64,000 bases of DNA from Schaalia odontolytica (GTDB taxonomy: Bacteria; Actinomycetota; Actinomycetes; Actinomycetales; Actinomycetaceae): positions 124,001 to 188,000 of the forward strand of contig NZ_PKKM01000001.1 in assembly GCF_002847525.1 (NCBI RefSeq), written 5' to 3'. Below the pieces are notes generated by a model, which saw only the letters and a list, made by a program, of their open reading frames with translations, did not search any database and was not told the origin of the DNA. The translations under genes and the position numbers were made by a program. Position 1 is the first letter of the stretch. Each line of letters begins with the position of its first letter. This document shows positions 1 through 11,471 of this stretch, in pieces.

Positions 1-2035
<2,035 letters not shown>

Positions 2036-2039
<4 letters not shown>

Positions 2040-2545
2040 TGGTTAGTATGGATCTCATGAATCCGATGTACGGCCTCTACGGCTTCTCGTACTTTTGGCC
2101 CGCGTGGGTCCACCTCATCGTTGTGGCACTCATGGTGGTGTCCGGCGGCCTCGTCTTGAAGGCACTCGTTGCGCATGCGGCTGGGCGCAGCCGCGTCTAT
2201 GGACTGGGCTGCGGTTTCGTCGCCGGTCTTGGCAACCTGTGCCTGAGCGTGACGGCCCACGCAGAGGCTCGCCACGTGTGGCAACTGGGGACGGTCATCG
2301 CAATCTACGCGGTCGCGGTCGTGTTCCTGATTATGACGCTTGTGTCCCTGTGGAGCGCTGAATCAGGCGGCTTCGTGTGGGCGCGTGCTTTTCACATGTT
2401 CCTCACGGTCGCCGTGGTTGCCTCGGCTGCGCTGGAGATTACCCGGCGCACGCTGATGTGGATTCCGCTTCCGGTCATCGGCGTGATCTTCCTTCTTGCG
2501 CTCTTCGCGGCGTTTGTCGTGGGGCGCAACACGGCCGACGAATAG
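2036..2545 (+). CDS. small integral membrane protein, unknown function
   Basis: 169 residues with about five hydrophobic segments by eye (residues about 17-40, 53-72, 80-103, 115-133 and 138-158). I do not recognise a named family. The start is uncertain: a GTG at 2036, an ATG at 2039 and an ATG at 2048 are all in frame, and the first two overlap the uvrA stop codon, which suggests translational coupling. No clear Shine-Dalgarno favours one of them. It is the last gene of the uvrA transcription unit, since a strong hairpin follows at once. A role in repair is not implied by the sequence. Confidence 0.7.
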
Positions 2546-2563
2546 GCGAGTCGACACGTACGG

Positions 2564-2606
2564 AAGCGGCCCTGGCCTCGTCATTGGAACGAGGCCGGGG
2601 CCGCTT
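2564..2606. terminator. bidirectional hairpin terminator between convergent genes
   Basis: An 18-bp stem (left arm 2564-2581, right arm 2589-2606) with one G-T wobble and a 7-base loop lies between the plus-strand membrane gene and the minus-strand fadD gene. There is no T-tract, which is common for GC-rich actinobacterial terminators. The inner core GGCCTCGT/ACGAGGCC recurs at 33111-33141. Confidence 0.75.
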
Positions 2607-2638
2607 CGTCGGATCGGACTCCCGAGCCGGTGGCCGGG

Positions 2639-4555
2639 TTACTCCTGGTTCTTCGCTGCCTCACCCGACGCGTACAGGGCGTCGACCTCGTCGGCGTAGT
2701 CGGCCAGGACGCGGCGGCGCTTGAGCTTGAGGGAGGGCGTCATGTAGCCGTTCTCCACGGTGAAGGCCGCGTTGACGATGCGGTAGCGGCGGATCGACTC
2801 GGCGCGAGAAACCGCCTTGTTGGCGCGGGCGATCGCCTTCTCGAGCGAGTCGCGCACCTCCGGCAGGTTCGCGGCCTGCGCAGCATCCACGACGGGCAGG
2901 CCGTGGGTGGCCAGCCACTCGGGCAGCATCTCCGTGTCCAGAGCGATGAGCGCGCCGATGTACGGGCGGTTGTCGCCAACCACGATGATGTTCGCGATGA
3001 GCGGGTGCGTCGACAGGGACTCTTCGAGGATCTCGGGGGAGACGTTCTTGCCGCCCGCAGTAACGATGAGTTCCTTCTTGCGGCCCGTGATGCGCAGGTG
3101 GCCGCGGTCGTCGATGGATGCGAGGTCGCCGGTCTTGAACCAGCCATCGACGTAGGCCTCGGCCGTGGCCTCGGGCAGGTTGTGGTAGCCCTTCGACACG
3201 GAAATGCCCTGGACGAGCAGCTCGCCGTCGGGAGCGATCTTCATGCGGTTACCGGGCCAGGGGAAGCCCACCGAGTCCGGCGGGAAGTCCTGCGGCGTCT
3301 CCACGGAGATCGGGCCGGTCGTCTCGGACAGGCCGTAGCCCTGCAGCAGCGTGATGCCCAGGCCGCGATAGAAGTTCGCGAGATCGAGGGCCAGGGGAGC
3401 GCCACCCGAGATGATCGTGTGCAGGTTCGGTCCCAGGATCGCGCGGACCTTCGACAGGACGAGCGCATCGGCGACGCGGCCGCGCAGCTTGAGCGCGGTT
3501 GACGGGCCGGGTGAAGGCATCGCCGAGGCGTCGGGGACGGGCGTCGTGTCAGGGCCGGGACCAGCGACGGCAGACTCGGGCAGGGGAGAGTCGGCGTAGG
3601 CGGTGGCCTTGGACAGGGCGCGTGCCTGCTTGGCGGCCCAAGCGAACATACGGCCCTTCATGCCGCCGCCGGCCTTCGCCGCCGCGGCGTTGTAGACCTT
3701 TTCCATGACGCGCGGGACAACGAGGAGCATCGTCGGCTTGAATGTCGCGATGTCGTTGACCAGGTTGCGCGTGTCGGGGGAGAAAGCGGTGACGCCCTGG
3801 CCCGCGAGCAGGCAGTACATGACGAAACGCGCGAGCACGTGGGCGACCGGCAGGAAGAGCAGGGAACGCGACTTCGGGTCGTTAATGAGGAGGGGCAGGA
3901 AGTCGTACGCCTGCAGCATCGGCGAGATGAAATTGCCGTGCGTAAGCACGACACCCTTGGGCATGCCGGTCGTGCCGGAGGTGTAGATGACTGTCGCCTC
4001 GTCACTCAGCTTGACGGCGTCGGTGCGCTCTCGCACCTGTTCGACCGTGACGCCCTGTGCTGCGCCGGTCAGGACGCGCTCGGCGCCGCGGTCCAGGGAG
4101 AGGATATGGCGCACGCCATCGGTGCGCACGGATTCGACCAGCTCGGCCTGCTGCGTGGTGGCCGTGATGACGATGCGCACGTCGGCGTCGGCCAGGATGT
4201 GCGCGATCTGCGAGGCGGAGTCCGTCTCGTAGATGGGCACCGTGATGGCGCCGCAGGACAGCGCGGCCACGTCGATGAGCGCCCACTCGTAGGAGGTGGG
4301 TGCCAGGATCGCCAGGTGGTCGCCGGGCTCGAGCCCGATGCCGATGAGGCCACGCGCAATCGAGTCGGCCTCGCCGAGGAAGGTCTCCATCGTGACGGGG
4401 CGCCACGCGCCGACGTTGGAGCGGCGCTCGATCGCGATCTGCCCGGGGTGAGACGCCACGCGCTGGTGGAGCATCTTCGGCAGGTTCATGTCCTCGGTGG
4501 CTTCTCGGGTCGCGATTGACTCCCATGAGCCGTCGGCGAGCCTGCGTACCGTCAT
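2639..4555 (-). CDS. long-chain fatty-acid--CoA ligase (AMP-forming), copy 1
   Basis: Activates a long-chain fatty acid to acyl-CoA through an acyl-adenylate. The 638-residue protein carries the AMP-binding motif YTSGTTGMPKGVVLTH, a SGGAPL and GYGLSETTGP adenylation core, the hinge GRKKELIVTAGGKNVSPE, and a C-terminal lysine region (PSLKLKRRR). Its start at 4555 is preceded by AAAGGA. It has a Pro/Ala/Ser-rich insertion at about residues 318-355 that the neighbouring paralogue lacks. It follows copy 2 on the same strand with a 45-base gap, so both are probably co-transcribed. Substrate chain length cannot be read from the sequence. Confidence 0.92.
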   Translation of the reverse strand: MTVRRLADGSWESIATREATEDMNLPKMLHQRVASHPGQIAIERRSNVGAWRPVTMETFLGEADSIARGLIGIGLEPGDHLAILAPTSYEWALIDVAALSCGAITVPIYETDSASQIAHILADADVRIVITATTQQAELVESVRTDGVRHILSLDRGAERVLTGAAQGVTVEQVRERTDAVKLSDEATVIYTSGTTGMPKGVVLTHGNFISPMLQAYDFLPLLINDPKSRSLLFLPVAHVLARFVMYCLLAGQGVTAFSPDTRNLVNDIATFKPTMLLVVPRVMEKVYNAAAAKAGGGMKGRMFAWAAKQARALSKATAYADSPLPESAVAGPGPDTTPVPDASAMPSPGPSTALKLRGRVADALVLSKVRAILGPNLHTIISGGAPLALDLANFYRGLGITLLQGYGLSETTGPISVETPQDFPPDSVGFPWPGNRMKIAPDGELLVQGISVSKGYHNLPEATAEAYVDGWFKTGDLASIDDRGHLRITGRKKELIVTAGGKNVSPEILEESLSTHPLIANIIVVGDNRPYIGALIALDTEMLPEWLATHGLPVVDAAQAANLPEVRDSLEKAIARANKAVSRAESIRRYRIVNAAFTVENGYMTPSLKLKRRRVLADYADEVDALYASGEAAKNQE

Positions 4556-4600
4556 TGCGGTCCTTTCGTGGGGTGGGCGCGGTGCGCCGTGCGTGGTGGA

Positions 4601-6466
4601 TCAGTTTTTCTTGCCGCGGCCGAAAAGCCCGCGCTTCTTGGGCTGCTCTGCGGAGACGGGACCGCCGTAGAGGGCGTCGATCTCGTGGGCGTAGTCGGCG
4701 ATGACCTTGCGGCGGCGCAGCTTCATCGACGGCGTCACGTAGCCGTTCTCGACGGTGAAGGTCGCGTCGATGATGCGGAACTTCCGAATCGACTCGGCGC
4801 GGGAGACGGCCTTGTTGGCGCGCTCGACGGCCTTCTCGAGAGATTCACGAACAGCGGGCAGCTCGGCCGCCTCGGTGGGCGAGCACTGTGGCAGGCCGTG
4901 CTTGGCCAGCCAGTCGGGCAGCATGTCGGCATCGAGGGTGAACAGGGCGCCGACGTAGGGGCGCTGATCGCCGACGACGATGACGTTCGCGATGAGCGGG
5001 TGCGTGGCCAGGGAGTCCTCGAGGACCTCGGGGGAGACGTTCTTGCCGCCCGCGGTGACGATGAGTTCCTTCTTGCGGCCCGTGATAGTCAGCTGGCCCT
5101 TGCGGTCGATCGAGCCCAGGTCGCCCGTGTGGAACCACTTGCCGTCGGGCATGACCTCGGCGGTCTGCTCGGGCAGATGGTAGTAGCCGGGCATGACGGA
5201 CTGGCCGCGCACGAGGATCTCGCCGTCCTTGGCGATCTTGATGAAGTTGCCGGGCAGGGGCAGGCCGACGCCGCCGACGGGGTTCTTGCCGATGTGCTGG
5301 ACGGCGATCGGGCCGGTGGTCTCGGACAGGCCGTAGCCCTGGATGAGTGTGATGCCCATGCCGGCGTAGAAGTGTGCGAGGTCGGTGGCCAGCGGCGCGC
5401 CGCCGGACACGATGTAGCGCAGGTTGGGGCCCAGGACCGAGCGGATTTTCTTGAGGACGAGCGCGTCGGCGATGCCGTGGCGCATCTTCTTGAACAGGCC
5501 GGGGCCGAAGGTCTTTTCGGAGGCCACGGAGAAGGTGCGTGCCTGCTTGGCGCTCCACGCGAACATGCGGCCCTTGATGCCGCCGCCCGCCTTGGAAGAG
5601 GCCGCGTTGTACACCTTCTCGAGGACGCGTGGGACGACGAGGAGGACGGAAGGCTTGAAGGCCTGGATGTCCGGCAGCAGGTTCTTGATGCTGGGGGAGA
5701 AGCCGAGGACGCCCTGGCCTGACAGAATGACGTGCATGACGAGGCGAGCGAGCACGTGGGCGACGGGCAGGAAGAGGAGCAGGCGGGTCTCGGGGGAGTC
5801 GATGACGTCACCGAGGACCTGGCGGGCGCCTTCTGTGGTAGCCACGAAGTTCGCGTGCGTCAGGGCCACGCCCTTCGGGTTTCCGGTTGTGCCGGAGGTG
5901 TAGATGATGGTGGCGATGTCCGAGGAGGAGATGGCCGCGCGGCGCTGCTCGACGTTTTCGATGGTGATGCCGGTGGCGGCCCGGGCGATCATGCGCTGGG
6001 CGCCGCGGTCGAAGGAGTCGACCGCCACGGTGTACTCGGGAGCCACGGAGTGCACGAGCTCGGCCTGCTGGGTGGTGGCCGTGAAGACGCGGGTGACGTG
6101 CGCGTCGGTGAGGATGTGCTCGATCTGGGCGGCGGAGTCGGACTCGTAGATCGGGACGGTGATCGCGCCGATCGAGAGCAGGGCGAGGTCGAGGAGGAGC
6201 CACTCGTACGAGGTCGGGGCCAGGATCGCGACGGCGTCGCCGGCCTGCACGCCGAGGCCGATGAGGCCGCAGGCTGTGTACTCGACCTGGCGCTGGAGCT
6301 CAGCTGTGGTCAGGGAGCGCGTGGAGCCGACGGAGGAGCGCTGCTCGACCGCCACCTGGTCGGGGTGCAGGAGGGCGCGCTTGGCCAGCATGTCGGGAAC
6401 GATGTCGTGTTCGCCGACCTTGTACGTCGGCTTGATCGTGTACGAGCCATCACGCATGCGCTTCAT
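4601..6466 (-). CDS. long-chain fatty-acid--CoA ligase (AMP-forming), copy 2
   Basis: Tandem paralogue of the downstream ligase, 621 residues. It shows the ATP/AMP loop YTSGTTGNPKGVALTH, the core GYGLSETTGPIAVQ, the hinge GRKKELIVTAGGKNVSPE and a C-terminal catalytic lysine region (PSMKLRRRK). The start at 6466 has GGAGGA at good spacing. The two proteins align over nearly their whole length, with many identical blocks, so they arose by tandem duplication. It ends in a short basic tail (KKRGLFGRGKKN) absent from copy 1, a possible membrane-surface contact. It is probably first in a two-gene operon. Confidence 0.92.
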   Translation of the reverse strand: MKRMRDGSYTIKPTYKVGEHDIVPDMLAKRALLHPDQVAVEQRSSVGSTRSLTTAELQRQVEYTACGLIGLGVQAGDAVAILAPTSYEWLLLDLALLSIGAITVPIYESDSAAQIEHILTDAHVTRVFTATTQQAELVHSVAPEYTVAVDSFDRGAQRMIARAATGITIENVEQRRAAISSSDIATIIYTSGTTGNPKGVALTHANFVATTEGARQVLGDVIDSPETRLLLFLPVAHVLARLVMHVILSGQGVLGFSPSIKNLLPDIQAFKPSVLLVVPRVLEKVYNAASSKAGGGIKGRMFAWSAKQARTFSVASEKTFGPGLFKKMRHGIADALVLKKIRSVLGPNLRYIVSGGAPLATDLAHFYAGMGITLIQGYGLSETTGPIAVQHIGKNPVGGVGLPLPGNFIKIAKDGEILVRGQSVMPGYYHLPEQTAEVMPDGKWFHTGDLGSIDRKGQLTITGRKKELIVTAGGKNVSPEVLEDSLATHPLIANVIVVGDQRPYVGALFTLDADMLPDWLAKHGLPQCSPTEAAELPAVRESLEKAVERANKAVSRAESIRKFRIIDATFTVENGYVTPSMKLRRRKVIADYAHEIDALYGGPVSAEQPKKRGLFGRGKKN

Positions 6467-6532
6467 CGTGTCCTCCGGGATGTCGGTTCAAAGACTGAAC
6501 AACAGGTTCGATGTGAGTCTACTGGTTGTGGC

Positions 6533-6566
6533 GCGGCCCCCGCCCCTTAATCGGGGCGGGGGCCGC
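6533..6566. terminator. GC-rich hairpin terminator after glnA
   Basis: A perfect 14-bp inverted repeat (6533-6546 and 6553-6566) with a 6-base loop lies 17 bases past the glnA stop, between glnA and the upstream end of the fadD pair. No T-run follows. Confidence 0.8.
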
Positions 6567-6582
6567 TCAAGTGACGATTAGA

Positions 6583-8007
6583 TCACAGGTCGTAGTACAT
6601 CTCATATTCGTAGGGGTGTACGTAGGCGCGCATCGGGGCGACCTCGTTGGTCTCCTTGTAGTCGAGCCACGTGTCGATCAGGTCCTGTGTGAAGACGTCG
6701 CCCTCGGTGAGGAACTCGTGGTCCTCGCGCAGCGCGTCGAGGGCCGCCTCGAGCGAACTGGGCAGCTTCGCGATGTCCTGGTATTCGGCCGGGGGCAGCT
6801 CGTACAGGTCCTTGTCGATCGGCGCAGCCGGCTCGATGCGGCGCTTGATGCCGTCGATGCCCGCCATGAGGCACGCGGAGAAGGCGAGATAGGGGTTCGC
6901 GCTCGGGTCCGGCACGCGGTACTCCACGCGCTTGGCCTTGGGCGACGTGCCCGTCACGGGGATACGGATGCATGCGGAGCGGTTGCGCGCCGAGTACACG
7001 AGGTTGATCGGGGCCTCGAAGCCGGGAACCAGGCGTCGGAAGGAGTTCACCGACGGGTTCGTGAAGGCCAGCAGCGCGGGCGCGTGCTCGAGCAGGCCGC
7101 CGATGAACCAGCGAGCAGTGTCGGACAGGGAGCCGTAGCCGCGCTCGTCGTAGAACAGGGGCTCGCCGTTCTTCCACAGCGAGATGTGCGTATGCATGCC
7201 CGAACCGTTGTCGCCGAACAGGGGCTTGGGCATGAAGGTCGCGGAGTGGCCGAACTCGAGGGCGGAGTTCTTGATGACGTACTTGAACTTCATCATGTCG
7301 TCGGCCGCGGTCTGCAGCGTCGCGAAGCGGTAGTTGATCTCCTGCTGGCCACCCGAGCCGACCTCGTGGTGGGCGCGCTCGATCGTCAGGCCGACCTCTT
7401 CGAGGAGGCGGCTCATCTCGTCGCGCACGTCCGCGTACTTGTCGGCGGGGGAGACGGGGAAGTAGCCGCCCTTGATGGGCACCTTGTAGCCCATGTTGCC
7501 GCCCTCTTCGGCGCGGCCGGTGTTCCAGTACGCCTCGGGGGAGTCAACGGAGAAGAAGGTGTTGTGCGGGGTGACCTGGTAGCGCACGTCGTCGAAGAGG
7601 TAGAACTCCGCCTCGGCGCCGATGAAGCACTCGTCCGCGATGCCGGTCGAACGCAGGTAGGCCTCGGCCTTGGCAGCCACCTGGCGCGGGTCGCGCGAGA
7701 AGGGCTCGTCTGTGAAGGGGTCGACGATCGAGAAGTTCACGACCAGGGTTTTGCGATCGCGGAACGGATCGACGAACGCGGAGGAGATGTCCGGGATGAG
7801 CTTCATGTCGGACTCGTGGATGGCGGTGAATCCGCGCACCGAGGAGCCGTCGAACATGAGGCCGTCCGACAAAGCGGCGTCCAGGAACTCGCTCACGGGG
7901 ATCGTAAAGTGCTGCTGAACCCCGGGGACGTCGCAGAAGCGCACGTCGACGAGTTCAATGTTCTGCTCGGAGATAAAGTCTGCGACCTCTTGGGTGGAGG
8001 TGAACAT
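6583..8007 (-). CDS. glnA: glutamine synthetase, type I
   Basis: ATP-dependent ligation of ammonia to glutamate; dodecameric cytosolic enzyme. The start chosen is ATG 8007, which has AAGGA seven bases upstream and gives the usual 474 residues; an in-frame start at 8040 would add 11 residues with no ribosome site. Conserved blocks include FDGSSVRGF, the metal and ATP region [12 protein letters not shown], and NRSACIRIP. The loop DLYELPPAE matches the tyrosine adenylylation site of GlnE-regulated enzymes, so covalent control is likely. The gene is divergent from uvrC across a 186-base spacer and is followed by a strong hairpin, so it is probably monocistronic. Confidence 0.96.
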   Translation of the reverse strand: MFTSTQEVADFISEQNIELVDVRFCDVPGVQQHFTIPVSEFLDAALSDGLMFDGSSVRGFTAIHESDMKLIPDISSAFVDPFRDRKTLVVNFSIVDPFTDEPFSRDPRQVAAKAEAYLRSTGIADECFIGAEAEFYLFDDVRYQVTPHNTFFSVDSPEAYWNTGRAEEGGNMGYKVPIKGGYFPVSPADKYADVRDEMSRLLEEVGLTIERAHHEVGSGGQQEINYRFATLQTAADDMMKFKYVIKNSALEFGHSATFMPKPLFGDNGSGMHTHISLWKNGEPLFYDERGYGSLSDTARWFIGGLLEHAPALLAFTNPSVNSFRRLVPGFEAPINLVYSARNRSACIRIPVTGTSPKAKRVEYRVPDPSANPYLAFSACLMAGIDGIKRRIEPAAPIDKDLYELPPAEYQDIAKLPSSLEAALDALREDHEFLTEGDVFTQDLIDTWLDYKETNEVAPMRAYVHPYEYEMYYDL

Positions 8008-8107
8008 GAACGTCCTTCTTTGTGGGAGAGCTGTACTCAAAGGTCAAGAATCGGTCAATTCGCAACCAAGTTCAGTATATGCCCACAGGTGGCGTGCGCG
8101 TGTATTG

Positions 8108-8130
8108 GTTTCATTATTCAAATGTTTCAT
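8108..8130. promoter_or_regulatory. direct repeat GTTTCAT in the glnA-uvrC spacer
   Basis: Two copies of GTTTCAT start at 8108 and 8124, 16 bp apart. On the minus strand this reads as GAAAC half-sites, loosely like GlnR elements, but the spacing does not match the published 22-bp period. A role in nitrogen control of glnA is only a suggestion. Confidence 0.2.
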
Positions 8131-8193
8131 GACATACAGCACGCCCAAGGTGGGTGCCGGGCACGCCCAGCCCCGGCCTCGTACCCTGGGAGC

Positions 8194-10209
8194 GTGGCAG
8201 ATCCTTCGACGTACCGACCCCGCACGGGAGACATCCCGACCTCGCCGGGCGTCTATCGATTCTCAGACCCGCAGGGCCGCGTCATCTACGTCGGCAAGGC
8301 CAAAAACCTGCGCAATCGCCTCACCAACTACTTCCAGGACTTGGCGAACCTGCACCCGCGCACCCAGCAGATGGTGACGACCGCGAGTGCCGTGCAGTGG
8401 ACCGTCGTGCGTTCCGAGGTTGAGGCCCTGACCCTGGAGTTCACATGGATTAAGGAATTCAATCCGCGTTTCAACGTCATGTTTAAGGACGACAAGTCCT
8501 ACCCCTACCTGGCGGTGTCGATGGGGGAGCGCTTTCCCCGCGTGCAGGTGACACGCGAACGTAAGCGCGCCGGGTCGCGGTACTTCGGCCCGTACACGCA
8601 GGTGTGGGCGATTCGCGAGACGATCGATCAGCTGCTGCGCGTCTTCCCGATGCGCTCGTGTTCGGCGGGTGTGTTTCAGCGTGCGAAGGCGCAGGGGCGT
8701 CCGTGCTTGCTTGGCTATATCGACAAGTGCGCGGCCCCGTGCGTGGGCCGCATCTCGATGGAGGAGCATCGCGAGCTCGCGGAGGGGCTATGCCAGTTCA
8801 TGGAGGGGCGCACGGGCCCGGTGATTCGTGACCTGGAGGAGCAGATGCGCCAGGCCTCCATGGAGCTCAACTTCGAGCGGGCGGCGAAGCTGCGCGACGA
8901 CGTCAAGGCGCTGCGCACGGTGCTGGAGCGCAACGCGGCCGTGCTCGACGACGGGTCGGACGCGGACGTGTTCTCTCTCGTGAGCGACGACTTGGACGCT
9001 GCGGTGCACGTCTTCCACGTGCGCGGCGGACGTATCCGAGGCACGCGCGGCTGGGTGATTGAGCGCGTGGACGGCGCAGACGACGCGGCGCTCATGGCTC
9101 GCCTCCTCGAGCAGGTGTATTCCTCGGCGTCGCCGGACGAGGCCGGGGCCGGGAAGGCAGCCAAGGTGGCGGCCGTGAGCGTGGACGACGTCGCGCACAC
9201 GCCGACGTCCGCAATCCCGCGCGAGGTGCTCGTCTCCGTTGAGCCCGAGGAGAAGGACACCATTGCGAAGTGGCTGGCCGAGATTCGCGGCGCGTCCGTG
9301 TCGGTGCACGTGCCCAAGCGCGGCCCGAAGGCCCAGATCATGGACACGGTGACGGAGAACGCCCGCCAGGCCCTCGCCCTGCACCGCACGAAGCGCGCGG
9401 GTGATATTACGGCGCGCTCGAAGGCACTCGAGCAGCTCGCGGAAAACCTCGGCCTGCCGGGTGCACCCCTGCGCATTGAGTGCTACGACGTGTCGCACAC
9501 GGGCGGCGAGAACCAGGTCGCCTCGATGGTGGTCTTCGAGGACGGCATGCCGCGCAAGGACGCCTACCGCACCTACAACATCCGCGGCGAGGACGGAAAC
9601 GGCACCCCCGACGACACGAGCGCGATGAACGAGGTTCTTACGCGCCGCTTCTCGCGGCTCCTCGCCGAGGAGGCCGGTGTCGACGGCGAGGACGAGGACG
9701 GCGTCGCCTACGCTTCCGGCCCGATCGACGCCATGACTGGACGCCCCAAGCGTTTCTCCTATCGTCCCGACCTGGTCGTCGTGGATGGCGGCCTGCCCCA
9801 GGTGAACGCCGCGCGCGCCGCCCTGGACGCGGTGGGCGCGGACGTGCCCGTCGTGGGCCTGGCGAAGCGGCTCGAAGAGGTGTGGATCCCCGGGGATGAC
9901 TTCCCGCTGATCCTCCCACGAACGTCGGAGGCTCTCTACCTCCTGCAGTATTTGCGCGACGAGTCCCACCGCTTCGCGATCACGAAGCACCGCAAGCGGC
10001 GCTCCAAGGCCCAGCGCCGCTCGGTCCTCGATTCCATCCCAGGGCTTGGACCCGCCCGCCAGGCCGCGCTGCTCAAACATTTCGGCTCCGTCAAGCGGAT
10101 TCGAGAGGCCACGCCCGAGCAGATCGCCGAGGTCAAGGGCGTGGGACTCGGCCTTGCGCGCACGATCCGCGATAGGCTAGCGGCATCGTCGAGGGAGGAC
10201 ACACCATGA
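8194..10209 (+). CDS. uvrC: UvrABC system protein C
   Basis: Makes the dual incisions in nucleotide excision repair. The frame stays open far upstream, but the family N-terminus begins at GTG 8194 (VADPSTYRPRTGDIPTSPG), preceded by GGGAG, giving 671 residues. In order: a GIY-YIG nuclease (GVYRFSD, VIYVGKAKNLRNRL), a cysteine pair region (CSAG, CLLGYIDKCAAPC), a UVR motif (about residues 205-240), the RNase H-like 3' nuclease domain (ECYDVSHTGG, VVVDGGLPQ) and C-terminal helix-hairpin-helix repeats (SIPGLGPARQAALL). It overlaps purT by four bases (ATGA). Confidence 0.97.
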   Translation: MADPSTYRPRTGDIPTSPGVYRFSDPQGRVIYVGKAKNLRNRLTNYFQDLANLHPRTQQMVTTASAVQWTVVRSEVEALTLEFTWIKEFNPRFNVMFKDDKSYPYLAVSMGERFPRVQVTRERKRAGSRYFGPYTQVWAIRETIDQLLRVFPMRSCSAGVFQRAKAQGRPCLLGYIDKCAAPCVGRISMEEHRELAEGLCQFMEGRTGPVIRDLEEQMRQASMELNFERAAKLRDDVKALRTVLERNAAVLDDGSDADVFSLVSDDLDAAVHVFHVRGGRIRGTRGWVIERVDGADDAALMARLLEQVYSSASPDEAGAGKAAKVAAVSVDDVAHTPTSAIPREVLVSVEPEEKDTIAKWLAEIRGASVSVHVPKRGPKAQIMDTVTENARQALALHRTKRAGDITARSKALEQLAENLGLPGAPLRIECYDVSHTGGENQVASMVVFEDGMPRKDAYRTYNIRGEDGNGTPDDTSAMNEVLTRRFSRLLAEEAGVDGEDEDGVAYASGPIDAMTGRPKRFSYRPDLVVVDGGLPQVNAARAALDAVGADVPVVGLAKRLEEVWIPGDDFPLILPRTSEALYLLQYLRDESHRFAITKHRKRRSKAQRRSVLDSIPGLGPARQAALLKHFGSVKRIREATPEQIAEVKGVGLGLARTIRDRLAASSREDTP

Positions 10210-11429
10210 CAACGACGCTTCCCGTGCCACTGCCGGCACGCGTACTGCTGCTGGGATCGGGCGAACTCGGTAAGGAAGTCGTGATCGCCCTGCAGCGCTA
10301 CGGATGCACCGTGATCGCCTGCGATTCCTACGCCAATGCTCCCGCCATGCAGGTGGCGGACGAATCTCGCGTCTTTGACATGAGCGACCCGCAGGCTCTG
10401 CGTGAGGTGCTTGACAACGTGGACGTCGATCTCATCGTCCCCGAGGTCGAGGCCATCGCGACAGACGAGCTGAGCGCCTATGAAGAGCGCGGTGTGCGCG
10501 TCGTCCCCAACGCCTTTGCCGTCCAGGCGACGATGGATCGTCAGCGCATCCGTAACCTCGCCGCGTCCCTGCCCGGCGTCCACACCTCCGCTTTCCGCTT
10601 CGCGCGCAGCGAGGCTGAGCTGGCCGCGGCTCTCGACGCGGTCGGTTACCCCGCCTTCGTCAAGCCCACGATGTCCTCCTCCGGGCACGGTCAGTCCCGC
10701 GTGACGGGACCCGAGCAGGCCGCCTCCGCCTGGGAGCACGCCGAGGAGGACGCACGCGCCACGACCGGCGTTGTCATTGTCGAAGAGGGTGTCGACTTCG
10801 AGTACGAGATCACGCTGCTCACCGTGCGCTCGTGGGACGGCGCGTCCGGCAGCGTTATGACGAGCTTTTGCGCGCCGATTGGACACCGCCAGGAGGGCGG
10901 CGACTACGTTGAATCCTGGCAGCCTATGGCCATGAGCGAGGCCGCCCTCGAGGGTGCGCGCACGATGGCTAAGGCCGTCACCGATGCGCTGGCCGAAGCC
11001 GGACACGGGCCGTGCCTCGGCATCTTTGGCGTTGAGTTCTTCGTGAAGGGTGACGAGGTCTGGTTCTCCGAGCTCTCGCCCCGCCCCCACGACACCGGCA
11101 TGGTCACGATGGTGACACAAGCCCAGTCCGAGTTTGAGCTGCACGCACGCGCCATCCTCGGCCTGCCCGTCTCCACCGCACAGTCCACCCCGGGTGCGTC
11201 AGCGGTCATCAAGTCGACGAGCGCCGTCAATGTCCCCGTCTACAACGGCGTCGGTCGCGCCCTCGAATCCGCCGACATCGTGCGTCTCTTCGGCAAGCCT
11301 GTGAGCCGCGCCGGGAGGCGGGTCGGCGTCGTCGCCGCCACCGCCAGCACGCCGAAGGAAGCACGGGTTATCGCCAGACGCGCTGCCGCCGGTATCACGA
11401 TCGACGAGGCCTCCGCCCCTTCCGCCTAA
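10206..11429 (+). CDS. purT: formate-dependent phosphoribosylglycinamide formyltransferase
   Basis: Converts GAR to formyl-GAR using formate and ATP in purine synthesis. The 407-residue ATP-grasp protein starts with the nucleotide-fold motif LLGSGELGKEVVIALQ and carries the ATP-grasp blocks FVKPTMSSSGHGQS, GVVIVEEGVDFEYEITLLTVR and the metal-binding stretch FGVEFFVKGDEVWFSELSPR. The ATG sits inside the end of uvrC (ATGA overlap), with GGGAGG upstream. Its position between uvrC and rapZ is not the usual actinobacterial order. It offers a folate-independent route parallel to PurN; whether purN exists elsewhere cannot be seen. Confidence 0.95.
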   Translation: MTTTLPVPLPARVLLLGSGELGKEVVIALQRYGCTVIACDSYANAPAMQVADESRVFDMSDPQALREVLDNVDVDLIVPEVEAIATDELSAYEERGVRVVPNAFAVQATMDRQRIRNLAASLPGVHTSAFRFARSEAELAAALDAVGYPAFVKPTMSSSGHGQSRVTGPEQAASAWEHAEEDARATTGVVIVEEGVDFEYEITLLTVRSWDGASGSVMTSFCAPIGHRQEGGDYVESWQPMAMSEAALEGARTMAKAVTDALAEAGHGPCLGIFGVEFFVKGDEVWFSELSPRPHDTGMVTMVTQAQSEFELHARAILGLPVSTAQSTPGASAVIKSTSAVNVPVYNGVGRALESADIVRLFGKPVSRAGRRVGVVAATASTPKEARVIARRAAAGITIDEASAPSA

Positions 11430-11471
11430 CAGCTCCCATCACCCGACCCGCCGACCCGTCAGGAGGACGCT

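Noticed and set aside
6526..8193. long upstream extension of the uvrC frame
   Set aside because: The extension is antisense to glnA; UvrC homology starts at GTG 8194, which has its own ribosome site.
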